Positions 47,321 through 56,534 of a stretch of DNA of 64,000 nucleotides are shown here, piece after piece. The DNA is from Streptomyces sp. NBC_00370. Its GTDB lineage: Bacteria > Actinomycetota > Actinomycetes > Streptomycetales > Streptomycetaceae. The position numbers and the translations under genes were made by a program. The notes beneath the pieces were generated by a model. That model had not been told where the DNA came from, searched no databases, and saw nothing but the letters and a program-made list of their open reading frames with translations. The stretch is taken from NCBI RefSeq assembly GCF_036084755.1, contig NZ_CP107968.1, positions 8,440,001-8,504,000 on the forward strand, given 5' to 3'. Position 1 is the stretch's first letter; the number at the start of each line of letters is the position of its first letter.

Positions 47321-49527
47321 CCACCCTTGACGCAGGCGGGCCCGTCGGCGCCGGCATCGACCGTGTGGACGCCCGGCCGAAGGTGACGGGGAGCGCCCAC
47401 TACCCCAACGACTACGCGTATCCCGGCATGGCACATGCCGCGGTGGTGCGCAGCACGATCGCAGCCGGCAGGATCCGCAGCGTCGACACCGCACACGCGC
47501 GGCAGGCGCCGGGAATCCTGGCAGTCATCACCCATCTCGAAGCACCGCGGCTCCAGCGCGGCCCCATGACGCTGCTCGGCCCCTCGCCGCCGGCCCCGCT
47601 GCAGGACGACCGCATCCTGCACCACGGCCAGCACGTCGCCGTCGTCGTGGCCGAGACCCCCGAACAGGCCAGGTACGCGGCCACGCTCGTCGACGTGGCG
47701 TACGAGGCGGCCGAAGCCCGCCTGAGCATCACGGACCCGGACGCGGAGATCGTGACCGATCCATGGGAGCTCGACCAGCGGCGCGGCGACGTGGAGGCAG
47801 GTCTCGCCGCGGCCGACGTCGTGGTCGAGGGGACATACACCACTCCCGACAACACCAACAACCCCCTCGGCCTGATGGCCACCCTCGCAGTGTGGAACGG
47901 CGACTCGCTCACCGTCCACGACTCCACGCAGTGGCCCCACAACGTCCGGACGACGCTCGCGACCGCCTTCGGCGTCCCGGAGAGCAACGTCCGGTGCCTC
48001 GCGCCCTACGTCGGCGGCGCCTTCGGAGCGGGCCTGCGCGTGTGGCCGCACGTGATCCTCACCGCGCTCGCCGCACGCGAGGTGCGGCGGCCGGTCAAAC
48101 TGGTGCTCACCAGGCCCGAAATGTTCACCTCGGTGGGTCACCGCCCGGAGAGCCTGCAACACGTCAAGATCGCCGCCACCAGCTCCGGCGAGCTGTTGGC
48201 GATCCGCCATACGAGTACCTCGTCGGTGGCAATGGAGGACGACGACTTCGAGCCCGTCTCGCTCGGCTCCGCCGTCTCCTACGCCTGTCCCAACGTACTC
48301 ACCGCCGACCGTCAGATCCGCCTGAACATTCCCTGCCCGGGATCGATGCGTGCCCCGGCGGAGGGGCAGGGCAACTTCGCCCTGGAGTCGGCCATCGACG
48401 AACTCGCCTACGCCCTCGGCATGGATCCGCTCGAAGTGAGGTTGCGCAACTACGCGGAGACCGATCCGCGCAGCGGCCTGCCCTGGTCGAGCAAGGCTCT
48501 CCGTGAGTGCTTCACCGAGGGTGCCCGGCGCTTCGGCTGGTCGCGCCGCACCCCGGAGCCGGGGTCGATGCGCGATGGACAGTGGCTGATCGGTTACGGC
48601 GTGGCCGGTTCCTCCTACCCTCACTACCAGGTCCCCTGCCAGGCGCGCGCGTCGGTCCGCCGGGACGGATCCGCTTACGTGCGCAGCGCGGCCACCGACA
48701 TCGGGACGGGCACCTACACGGTCATGACCCAACTCGCGGCCAATCTGCTCGGGTTGGACACGGCCATGGTGCGATTCGACCTCGGCGACTCGGACATGCC
48801 TTACGCGCCGCAGGCCGGCGGCTCGGGGCTGACCGGCGCGCTCGGCAACGCCGTGCACGTCGCTTGCGAACGGCTGGTGCGGGATTTCCTCCAGATCGTG
48901 CATGACGATCCGGAGTCACCGCTGCGCGGCAGCACCCTCGCCGACGTCGTCGTCAGGGGCGGAGGTATCCACCGGGCCGAGGCCCCCGGGCGGGGCGAGT
49001 CCTACATCGACATCCTCGCGCGGCACGGCCTGGAGGAACTGAGCGCAGACGGGCGAAGCACCCCGCCTGCGGCCGACGGGCGGGAGATGGCCACGGCAGG
49101 CGCCTTCGGAGCGAAGTTCGTCGAGGTTCGGATCGACCCCGACCTGCGGCTGCTGCGGGTGGCCCGGGTGGTGCAGGTGATCGACGGCGGCCGCATCCTC
49201 AACGAGAAGACTGCGACCAGCCAGATCATCGGCGGCACGGTGGGCGGCATCGGCCAGGCCCTGCTCGAGAAGACGGAGACCGACCCGGGGACCGGCCGCA
49301 TCGCCAACGCCACCTTCGGCGACTACCTGGTCGCTGTCAACGCCGACATCCCCGACATCGAAGTGGCCTTCGTCGGGGCACCCGATCCGGCAACCCCGGT
49401 AGGGACCAAGGGAATCGGAGAGGTCGGACTCGTCGGCACCGCCGGGGCCATTGCCAACGCGGTCCACCACGCGACAGGGCGCCGGCTGCGGTCCCTGCCC
49501 CTCACGATCGAGCAGTTGCTGGACTGA
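47317..49527 (+). CDS. Molybdenum hydroxylase catalytic subunit (PaoC/aldehyde oxidase-like)
   Basis: The ATG overlaps the preceding stop by 4 nt (ATGA); 736 residues, standard for PaoC. The N-terminal GIDRVDARPKVTGSAHYPND and YVGGAFGAGLRVWP, CPGSMRAPAEGQGNFALES and the final GTKGIGEVGLVGTAGAI are Mo-pterin-binding segments, with the catalytic Glu702 in the last. It oxidises an aldehyde or N-heterocycle with water as oxygen source. Maturation genes (cytosine-type cofactor, MocA/PaoD) are not in the window. Confidence 0.93.
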   Translation: MTTLDAGGPVGAGIDRVDARPKVTGSAHYPNDYAYPGMAHAAVVRSTIAAGRIRSVDTAHARQAPGILAVITHLEAPRLQRGPMTLLGPSPPAPLQDDRILHHGQHVAVVVAETPEQARYAATLVDVAYEAAEARLSITDPDAEIVTDPWELDQRRGDVEAGLAAADVVVEGTYTTPDNTNNPLGLMATLAVWNGDSLTVHDSTQWPHNVRTTLATAFGVPESNVRCLAPYVGGAFGAGLRVWPHVILTALAAREVRRPVKLVLTRPEMFTSVGHRPESLQHVKIAATSSGELLAIRHTSTSSVAMEDDDFEPVSLGSAVSYACPNVLTADRQIRLNIPCPGSMRAPAEGQGNFALESAIDELAYALGMDPLEVRLRNYAETDPRSGLPWSSKALRECFTEGARRFGWSRRTPEPGSMRDGQWLIGYGVAGSSYPHYQVPCQARASVRRDGSAYVRSAATDIGTGTYTVMTQLAANLLGLDTAMVRFDLGDSDMPYAPQAGGSGLTGALGNAVHVACERLVRDFLQIVHDDPESPLRGSTLADVVVRGGGIHRAEAPGRGESYIDILARHGLEELSADGRSTPPAADGREMATAGAFGAKFVEVRIDPDLRLLRVARVVQVIDGGRILNEKTATSQIIGGTVGGIGQALLEKTETDPGTGRIANATFGDYLVAVNADIPDIEVAFVGAPDPATPVGTKGIGEVGLVGTAGAIANAVHHATGRRLRSLPLTIEQLLD

Positions 49528-49691
49528 GCGTCCGCAGTTGAGCTTGATCCGAGGGACCCGGGCGGCGACGAGAACCGGAGTGTGGCCAACTAGTTCTGGC
49601 CTTGGTCCATTTGCTGGGTCCGGCATCGCGAGACCGGCCACCCATCCGCTGCTCCGCCTGGCCGTACCCGGCATGCGTCCGGCGCCTTGGT

Positions 49692-50543
49692 TCAGGGGCC
49701 GGTGGCCGTACTGATGGGTGGCGCCTGGCACTGGCCCATGTCGGCCCACCCGTCCTTCTGCTCAGCGAACTCCTCTGACCATCGGGGCAACGGCTCGTCC
49801 GGCACCACCAGATCATGACCGCGTCGCTGTCCCCGGTACGTCTCGAATACGCCGTCGCCCGTCGACTGGTGAACCAACAACCGTGCGGAGGCCCGGTCGG
49901 CGCCGGCGCTTTGCGGGGCGCCGCCCACCGCACGCAGACCGTCGATGTAGAAACCGTGACTCATCCGGATCGAACCACGGCTCCTGCCCCTGAGATCACG
50001 GCCCAGCGGCCCCCAGCGCACTTCGAGCATGCTCGCCGAGTCGACCGGAGAGTCGCTCGTGTCGGGTGCGCTGTACGTGACGGCCATGTCCACGCGGCCG
50101 TCGCCGTCGAAATCCCCGAACGCCGCCCGGAATCCCACCTCGGGCGGCGTGTGGGTTCTCTCGCGCCCCCTCGCCGTGGTGGCGACAGCCCAGACGGGGT
50201 GCTGGACCCGCTTGTCGCCAGGCCCCTCGAACGTCACGACCGTGCGCCCGTCCCGGTCCTGACTGTCGCTCACCTCGTCCACCACGCCGTCGCCATCCAC
50301 GTCCGCATACAGCGTCCGCCCGTCCGACAAGGCGCAGATCGGCCGTAACCGGCCCGGGTTGCGCACGTGCGGATCCGTGCTGGGCCCCTTACCCGTCGGC
50401 CACACGTACCAGGCCACACACACCCCCACCGCCACGATCACGGCGATGGAACAGCCCACCAGCCATCTGCGACGCCGCGCCGCTCTGGCGTTGAGCGTGC
50501 CGACGGAGACAGTCCTACGGCCGGATATGTCATTACGACCCAT
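49692..50543 (-). CDS. Membrane-anchored FG-GAP/VCBS-like protein
   Basis: This 283-residue protein has a basic N-terminus, one hydrophobic segment at about 27-47 (WLVGCSIAVIVAVGVCVAWYVW) and an extracellular domain with two calcium-loop motifs, DVDGDGVVDEV and DFDGDGRVDMAV. These are typical of VCBS/FG-GAP integrin-like propeller blades. With only two blades it is shorter than a full propeller. It may be a surface-bound sensor or adhesin. Confidence 0.75.
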   Translation of the reverse strand: MGRNDISGRRTVSVGTLNARAARRRRWLVGCSIAVIVAVGVCVAWYVWPTGKGPSTDPHVRNPGRLRPICALSDGRTLYADVDGDGVVDEVSDSQDRDGRTVVTFEGPGDKRVQHPVWAVATTARGRERTHTPPEVGFRAAFGDFDGDGRVDMAVTYSAPDTSDSPVDSASMLEVRWGPLGRDLRGRSRGSIRMSHGFYIDGLRAVGGAPQSAGADRASARLLVHQSTGDGVFETYRGQRRGHDLVVPDEPLPRWSEEFAEQKDGWADMGQCQAPPISTATGP

Positions 50544-50910
50544 CAGAGAACCCTAGACGCACCGCCGATACCCCCTCCCACGCGATGTCCCCCGAACTCC
50601 ACAGCGCAGGCATCGTCATGTGATCAGCCCGATGACCCAAACGAAACGGCTAGGTCCCGCTTCCGTAGTGGATGCTCGCCTGCCTTGAACCCGTCCGGCA
50701 CCCGCCGTGGCCGGGCTGGCCCCGTGGCGGCGGTGAGGCTCCGGTCGGGACCGGGCCGTGCCGTCGGTCCGACCGGCTGCCGCTCCCGATCGACTACGCG
50801 ACCGCACGCATCGCCCGACCCGAGCCTGCCGAGGACCTCGACGCCACCTCGGGCTGAGTGTCTTCACACCGCACCACGCAGTGGACTGCGTCTCGACCGC
50901 GGCCGTGTGC
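50544..50910. other. Gap without a recognisable gene
   Basis: About 365 bp between two minus-strand genes. It holds the promoter of the FG-GAP-like gene, but I see no coding region or clear terminator. Confidence 0.5.
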
Positions 50911-52095
50911 TCAGGGGCGCGGGCTTTCGGTGAGGGCGCTCACCACCAGGTCCGAGAGCATGGCTGTGCGCTCCAGATGGTGGCTTTCCTCGAGTAGTCC
51001 GGTCGTCAGCAGTGTGTACGAGAGTTCATTCTCCGGATCGATCCAGAAGCCGGTCGAGCCGGCGCCCATGTGCCCGAAGGTTTCCGGGGAGTTGAGTACA
51101 CCGAACGGCCCCGGGCTGATTCCTTCGCCCCGTACGCGGAAGCCGATGCCGATGTTGTCCGCGAAGCGGTCCCAGCCGCGGGCCTTGAGGATGGGGTCCC
51201 AGACCGTGTTGGGTTTGTCGCCGATCCAGTTGCGCGCGGCCAGCCGGATCGTGGCCGGCGACAGGAGTCGCACGCCGTCGAGCTCGCCGCCCCGGCGCAG
51301 CATCTCGGCGAAGCGATGCAGATCGCTGATCGTCGTAAGGCCGCCCGCGGAGGGGAACTCGGCGCCGGGCGCGAGGATGACGTTTTCTACGAGGGGCTCT
51401 ACGAGGGCTGCGGGAAAGGCGTCGAAGGGGACGTGTTGCGCGCCGCGCACCGGACAGAGTCGCGGAGCGAGATCCTCGCGTATGCCGAGGCTCGTGTCGC
51501 TCATGCCGAGCGGCTGGAAGACCTCGTCGCGGAGCATTTGGGCATAGCTGCGGCCTCGTCCGTCGACCTTCAGGCACATGGCGGCGATGATCGAGTGCGC
51601 GACGAGCATCGAGTAGCTGACCCGCTCGCCGGGCAGACACTCGGCCGGCAGATTGCCGAGTAGCTCTACCAGCTTTTCGATGTTGCCGAGCACGTCCGGG
51701 CCCGCGTTCGGAACACCTGACATGATGCCGCCCGTATGGGTCATCAGGTGGAAGAGTGTGATGGTCTCTTTCCCGAACTTGCCGAACTCGGGGATGATTT
51801 CGGCGACCGGACTGTGCAGTCTCAGCAGCCCCCGCTCGACGAGGCCCAGGACGAGAACCGTGGTGAACGGCTTGCACGCGGACATGGTGACGAAAACCGA
51901 ATCCGACGTCAGACGCCGCCCGGACACCTTCTCCGCGTACCCGTCCATGAAGTCGACAACTATCTGTCCGCGCCGGCTTACTCGCATCGCCGCGCCGTGG
52001 ATGTAGCCGGAGTCGATCTGAGATGTGAGCACCTCGCTCACCCGAAGCAGACGCTCGGCGTCAAATCCCAGCTCGGCCACGTTCTCTACGGCCAT
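50911..52095 (-). CDS. Serine hydrolase of the class C beta-lactamase/esterase EstB family
   Basis: The ATG at 52095 follows GGGAG and gives 394 residues. The catalytic Ser72-Ala-Cys-Lys75 (MSACKPF) and Tyr161 (SYSML) form the S-x-x-K/Y-x-x centre, and HLMTHTGG and FGHMGAGSTGFWIDP are family motifs. No signal peptide is seen, so it is cytosolic and more likely an esterase or peptidase-like enzyme than a secreted beta-lactamase. Confidence 0.9.
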   Translation of the reverse strand: MAVENVAELGFDAERLLRVSEVLTSQIDSGYIHGAAMRVSRRGQIVVDFMDGYAEKVSGRRLTSDSVFVTMSACKPFTTVLVLGLVERGLLRLHSPVAEIIPEFGKFGKETITLFHLMTHTGGIMSGVPNAGPDVLGNIEKLVELLGNLPAECLPGERVSYSMLVAHSIIAAMCLKVDGRGRSYAQMLRDEVFQPLGMSDTSLGIREDLAPRLCPVRGAQHVPFDAFPAALVEPLVENVILAPGAEFPSAGGLTTISDLHRFAEMLRRGGELDGVRLLSPATIRLAARNWIGDKPNTVWDPILKARGWDRFADNIGIGFRVRGEGISPGPFGVLNSPETFGHMGAGSTGFWIDPENELSYTLLTTGLLEESHHLERTAMLSDLVVSALTESPRP

Positions 52096-52221
52096 TTCAG
52101 TCTCCCAGGGTCTTGTTTGCGATTCCGCCCGTTCTTGTCGGGGTCCGGTTCTTCGCGTTCCGCTGCGCAACCCCAACCGGACATATTGGGGCGGGAAGGG
52201 GACGACGGACGCCGTCATCAT

Positions 52222-52941
52222 TTACATGGGGCGGGTATGAACACCGATGCCTCCGGAGACGATCAGATTGTCGCCCGTTATGTATCCGGCGTCGTCGGAC
52301 GCAAGGAAGGCGACGGCTGCGGCAATGTCGGCAGGGGCTCCGACACGGCCGAGAGGAACACCCTCACTCCAAGAGGCGATCGCGTCCCGGGAGATGCCCA
52401 TCCTGCTGTACGCGGGAGTGTCGATCAGGCCGGGGCTCACTGCGTTGACTCGGATGCGGCGGGGGGCGAGTTCGATGGCCAGGGAGCGTACGAGCGGCAG
52501 CAGAGCTCCCTTGGAAGCGGTCATGGCGGCGCCGAGTCCCTCGCCGGCGCCGACGGTGAAGACCACGGACGCGCCTTCGTTCAGCAGGGGGAGCGCTTTT
52601 TGCAGTGTGAAGAAGTTGCCCTTGACGTTGATGTTGAACAGGGCGTCGAAGGCGGCCTCGTCGGTGGACTCGATCGAGAGGCCGGGACGAGGCATGCCCG
52701 CGTTGAGGTAGAGCAGGCCGAGGGAGCCCAGACGCTCGCGCGCCGTGTCCATCGCGTGGTTGATGTCGGTCAGGGAGCTGATGTCGGCCTCGACGACGAT
52801 GACATCCGCGGGAAGGCCGGCACTGGCGGTGTCCCCCAGGCCGGTGACCATGACCCGGTACCCCCGCGAGTGGAGCAGTTCTGCGGTGGCCCTGCCGATC
52901 CCGCTGGTTCCACCAGTGATGAGTGCTGTCTTTGCTGCCAC
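52222..52941 (-). CDS. SDR-fold protein lacking the catalytic tyrosine
   Basis: This 239-residue protein has the normal SDR coenzyme motif TGGTSGIG (9-16) and the NAG motif (LNAGMP). In the catalytic helix the expected Tyr-x-x-x-Lys reads Met140-Thr-Ala-Ser-Lys144 (GAAMTASKGAL), and the preceding Ser is replaced (VVFTVGAG). The rest of the fold is intact to IVSGGIGV. It may bind nucleotide without reducing, or have a different catalytic acid. A TetR gene is divergent and probably controls it. Confidence 0.88.
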   Translation of the reverse strand: MAAKTALITGGTSGIGRATAELLHSRGYRVMVTGLGDTASAGLPADVIVVEADISSLTDINHAMDTARERLGSLGLLYLNAGMPRPGLSIESTDEAAFDALFNINVKGNFFTLQKALPLLNEGASVVFTVGAGEGLGAAMTASKGALLPLVRSLAIELAPRRIRVNAVSPGLIDTPAYSRMGISRDAIASWSEGVPLGRVGAPADIAAAVAFLASDDAGYITGDNLIVSGGIGVHTRPM

Positions 52942-53113
52942 GGTTGTTCTCCTTGCTGATTCCGGTGGGGAGGGGTCTCCAGCCGGCAGAGGAACTGAGA
53001 AAGGGAGCGCCGTCCAGCGCCCGCTCCACTCCTGTGGCAGCGTACGCCTGCTGGGCAGTCACTGTCAGCTTGCTAGCGTGCGCCAAGATGGCAGGTCGCG
53101 TTAAACTGATGGC

Positions 53114-53719
53114 ATGACGCAGGGAACGCAGGGCAATGGGGAGACGACGCCCACGCTGTGGGATCGGACGCGGCAGCTGGCGGTCCAGGAGATTCTCCGA
53201 ACCGCCTTGCGCCTGTTCACGCAGCAGGGATACGACGAGACCACCATCGCGCAGATCGCCCGCGAGGCGGGCGTCTCCCAGCGCACCCTCTTCCGGTACT
53301 TCGGCACCAAGGAAGACCTCGTCGGCGGCAGCCAAGAGCGCTTCGTCGCCCTCATGACGGAAGCTGTCCATAAGCAGCCCGCCGATGCCAGTGCCTGGAC
53401 GGTGTTGCGGGCTGCGTTCGAGGCCGTGCTCTCCCTGCACACAACTCCCGAGGAGGCACTGGAGCGCTTCCGTCTGTTGCACCACACCGACTCGCTGCGC
53501 GCCGCGTATCTGGGGAAGCGGGCGCGCAGCCAGGAGGCGCTCATGCCCCTGCTCGAAGCCAGACTGGCGCCCGTCGGGACGGACAGGGGGCAAGCCCGCG
53601 CCATCGTCGCGACAGCGTTCGCGTGCTTCGATGCCGCTACCGTGACGTGGCTTGAGGGCAATGGACAGGGCACCATTCTCGCCCTGTACGACCAGGGCCT
53701 GAGTGGCGTACGCAGCTAG
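53114..53719 (+). CDS. TetR-family transcriptional regulator
   Basis: This 201-residue protein has the N-terminal helix-turn-helix LRLFTQQGYDETTIAQIAREAGVSQRTLFRYFGTKEDLV and a C-terminal ligand domain typical of TetR. It diverges from the SDR-like gene with 172 bp between starts. A broken relative lies immediately downstream in inverted orientation. Confidence 0.92.
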   Translation: MTQGTQGNGETTPTLWDRTRQLAVQEILRTALRLFTQQGYDETTIAQIAREAGVSQRTLFRYFGTKEDLVGGSQERFVALMTEAVHKQPADASAWTVLRAAFEAVLSLHTTPEEALERFRLLHHTDSLRAAYLGKRARSQEALMPLLEARLAPVGTDRGQARAIVATAFACFDAATVTWLEGNGQGTILALYDQGLSGVRS

Positions 53720-53925
53720 TGACGACGGCGTAGTTGCCGACTGCCGTCGGTGTGGGGGTGCTTGCGGACGGTTTCCGTCAGGAAGGTGACGAACTCCTCC
53801 TGGCCGCTGCCGACGAGGTCTTCCGTGGTGCCGAAGTACCGGAAGAGGGCGCGCTGGGAGACGCCGGCTTCGCGGGCGATCTGCCCGACGGTGGTCTCCT
53901 CGTACCCCCGACGCGTAAGACACCG
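53716..53925 (-). pseudogene. Inverted TetR N-terminal fragment
   Basis: Read leftward the sequence encodes RGYEETTVGQIAREAGVSQRALFRYFGTTEDLV and a short tail ending at a stop. It is a close relative of the TetR gene at 53114, whose stop codon it overlaps by 4 nt. The N-terminal helix before RGY is missing, probably cut off when the adjacent IS element inserted. Confidence 0.75.
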
Positions 53926-53959
53926 TTTCTCTTGGCCTGGGGCGGTCGTTGGTCAGTGC

Positions 53960-54773
53960 ATGGCAGACCTGGTCCAGCGGCTGGTGCCGGACGAGTTGTG
54001 GGAGCTGTTTCGCCGGGTTGTAACTCCTACGGAGGTCATACGTCCCCAGGGTGAGGGCCGACGACGGGCGGGCGATCGCGAGACGTTGGCGGCGATCATC
54101 TTCGTGGCCACATCGGGCTGAACCTGGCGACAACTCCCGCCGGTCTTCGGCCCGGCGTGGCCCACGGTCCACCGGCGCTTCGCACAGCGGAGCCGTGCCC
54201 GCGTCTGGGCCAGGCTGCACCGCGTAATCCTCGACGAACTCGGCGCGCTCGGTGAACTGGACTGGTCCAGATATGCAATCGACTCGGTAAGCGCCAGGGC
54301 CGCAAAGGGGGCTACTGACGGGACCGAATCCGACCGATCGCGGCAAGCCAGGATCGAAAATCCACCTGATCACCGACCGGAACGGACTGCCTCTGTCGCT
54401 GGGCGTCTCGGCGGCCAACCTGCACGACAGTCAGGGCCTGGTGCCGCCCGTACAAGGCATACCGCCGATCCAGTCCCACCGGGGGCCGCGTCGCAGGCGA
54501 CCTGGGAAACTCCATGGCGACAAAGGCTACGACTACGACCATCTGCGCCGATGGCTCCGCAGCCGCGGCATACGCCACCGCATCGCCCGCAGAGGCATCG
54601 AATCCTCACAACGGCTCGGCCGCCACCGATGGGTGGTCGAGCGAACGGTGTCCTGGCTTGCGGGCTGCCGCCGTCTCCACCGCCCCTACGAGCGCAAACC
54701 CGAGCACTTCCTGGACTTCGTAGGCATCGCTGCCCTCCTCATCGGTCATCGGCGCCTCACACGGACCCGATAA
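53960..54773 (+). pseudogene. IS5-family transposase with nonsense and frameshift mutations
   Basis: The ATG at 53960 opens MADLVQRLVPDELWELFRRVV, reaches a TGA at 54119-54121 (expected Cys in the TSGCTWRQLP motif), and resumes TWRQLPPVFGPAWPTVHRRF. A later frameshift near 54305 leads to GKPGSKIHLITDRNGLPLSLG and the end HRWVVERTVSWLAGCRRLHRPYE, the conserved DDE C-terminus. It is dead by at least two lesions. I could not define its terminal inverted repeats. Confidence 0.8.
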
Positions 54774-54813
54774 CTCACTGGTCAGAAGCGTTCCCCTCGG
54801 ACAGGCTTCGCTC

Positions 54814-55281
54814 ATGGACCAGCCCGCCACCATCGCCTGGAAGTACGAGGCGAACCTCATCTGCCAGGAAGACCTGCCCATGTTGGCGGCCCACCTACTG
54901 GCTGCCGGCCACGACTCCCCTTCATTGCGTGACCTGGCCGGCCGTTCCCGGCGTGAGCACCCAGCAGAGATCCGCCGGCTCTTCGGGCACACCATGGAGG
55001 AGCTCGGAATTCGCATCCCGGACTACGAGACCGCTGAACGCTGCCTCCTGCATCACATGGCGACACAACTGTCCGCCAGTGCCATATCACCGAAGGAGGC
55101 CGCAACTCGAGTCTGGCAGGGGATCGATGCGTTGACAGATCCTGAGCGAGAGTTCGTGGCAGTCGTGGGCCTGGAGTACCACCTCGACTTCATGTCCCCC
55201 GAAGAGGTTCGGGCCTGGGAGATCGCGGTACGCCTCTCCGCAAAGGCTCTAGCTGGAACAGCCTTCCCATACCCTCAGTGA
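54814..55281 (+). CDS. Uncharacterised helical protein
   Basis: This 155-residue acidic protein is predicted mostly helical (LICQEDLPMLAAHLLAAGH, HPAEIRRLFGHTMEELGIRIPDYETAERCLLHHM, DPEREFVAVVGLEYHLDFM). It has no signal peptide or membrane segment. I recognise no family. Its size and acidity resemble small immunity-like proteins next to mobile DNA, but nothing toxic is seen nearby. Confidence 0.6.
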   Translation: MDQPATIAWKYEANLICQEDLPMLAAHLLAAGHDSPSLRDLAGRSRREHPAEIRRLFGHTMEELGIRIPDYETAERCLLHHMATQLSASAISPKEAATRVWQGIDALTDPEREFVAVVGLEYHLDFMSPEEVRAWEIAVRLSAKALAGTAFPYPQ

Positions 55282-55744
55282 CCCAGCCAAGGCCACGCCC
55301 ACCACTCATCGACAGTCAGCCCTCACTCGCACCGCAAGAAACGACGTCTGAGGGCGCCGCCAGGATGTTCACGAAGCCCGGACTCTCCCCACTCGCACGG
55401 TAGGCCAGGCCGTTCTCGCCGGCTTCGACCTCTGCGAGGCCCGCATGCGCAGCGGCTCGGCGCAGTAGAACGCTTCGCGCTGACGTTGCAGATTGGGCCC
55501 GGATTTGGCATGTGCCCGTGCCTCGTGCGGTGAGGTGGTCGAGCACCCCACGGGATGCGGGGGGAGCACACGCCGTGTTCCTCAACTCCGGCTCTCCCGC
55601 TCGGGTCTGCACCTAGTGCGTCGTTTCCGTCGCGGTCAGCTCGATCAGTCGCTCCCGGAACCGCGCTACCTCCGCCTTCTGCCTCGGAGTGGTCAGGGCT
55701 GTCGGGGAATTCCGGCCGGTGGTGGTGGCTGGCCGGGTTGTGGG
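55282..55744. other. Gap with a possible decayed minus-strand gene
   Basis: One minus-strand frame (55316-55612, GTG start) ends LRRAAAHAGLAEVEAGENGLAYRASGESPGFVNIL, which looks protein-like. It has no ribosome site or recognised family, so I treat it as a possible remnant only. Confidence 0.35.
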
Positions 55745-56407
55745 TCAGTGGTCGTTGGGGTGGCGCAGGTGGTGGGTGTGGTCGGTGAGGGTGTCGACGT
55801 GGTCGGCGAGTTCGGGGTGGTCGGGCCGTAGGTGCGGGGCGGTGGCGGCCAGGGGGGCCAGGAGTTCGGCGGGGTTGTTGTCGGCGAGGGCCTGGTGCAG
55901 GTGGCGGATCGGGTCCCTCGCGGTGGTCGGTAGGTCGGTGAGGGCGGTGATTTGGCCGGCGAGGCGGCGCAGGTCGGCTGCGTTGTCGCGGGCCCAGGTG
56001 GTGACGTTGCGGTCTGCGGCCCGGCGGTCGCGGGTTGCCTGTACGCGCTGCTCGCCGGTGCTTCCGGCGGCTCCGGGGCGCTGTCGCAGGTAGCGGCGTT
56101 CGGCGGCTTGTCGGCTGGCGACGCCGAGGGGGTGGGCGAGGTCCGCCCAGCTCGCACCAGCGTGACGTGCCGTCTCGACCAGGCCTGTCTCCCATCCGGC
56201 GAGCTGTTCACGTACCTCGCGCAGCAGCAGCAGGGAATTCAGAGCGTCCTGGGGGTCTGCGACAGGGGTGTCAGGCCGCTCGGAGGTGTGGTTCTGGGCG
56301 GCCTCAACGGCTTTGCCGATCGCTTCCAGGGCGGCCGCGGCGGCGAGGAAGGAGACCGGGCTCTGCTTGTCCGTCCGGGGTGGGGTGGGCGGATTCGGTG
56401 CTGGCAT
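55745..56407 (-). CDS. HSP18-type transcriptional regulator (streptomycete family)
   Basis: The ATG at 56407 follows GGAGGAGG and gives 220 residues. A central helix-turn-helix-like part (LVETARHAGASWADLAHPLGVASRQAAERRYLRQRP) is followed by an acidic helical end rich in His/Asp/Pro. Streptomyces relatives are annotated as HSP18 transcriptional regulators, and here it is divergent from hsp20 across a 9-bp dyad, the expected context. Function is inferred from that. Confidence 0.7.
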   Translation of the reverse strand: MPAPNPPTPPRTDKQSPVSFLAAAAALEAIGKAVEAAQNHTSERPDTPVADPQDALNSLLLLREVREQLAGWETGLVETARHAGASWADLAHPLGVASRQAAERRYLRQRPGAAGSTGEQRVQATRDRRAADRNVTTWARDNAADLRRLAGQITALTDLPTTARDPIRHLHQALADNNPAELLAPLAATAPHLRPDHPELADHVDTLTDHTHHLRHPNDH

Positions 56408-56451
56408 TCGAACCTCCTCCGGTGTTGTCACCCTATCGACGACACCGTTCT

Positions 56452-56470
56452 TGTCATCCATTGGATGACA
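56452..56470. promoter_or_regulatory. 9-bp dyad between HSP18 regulator and hsp20
   Basis: TGTCATCCA and TGGATGACA flank a single T. It lies 65 bp before the hsp20 start and 45 bp before the regulator start, so it is the probable binding site of the regulator. Confidence 0.65.
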
Positions 56471-56534
56471 TGCTACAACGGATTCCAGGTGAAGCGCATG
56501 GGCGGTACTGCCCGGACTTTGGAGGTGTTTCGCG

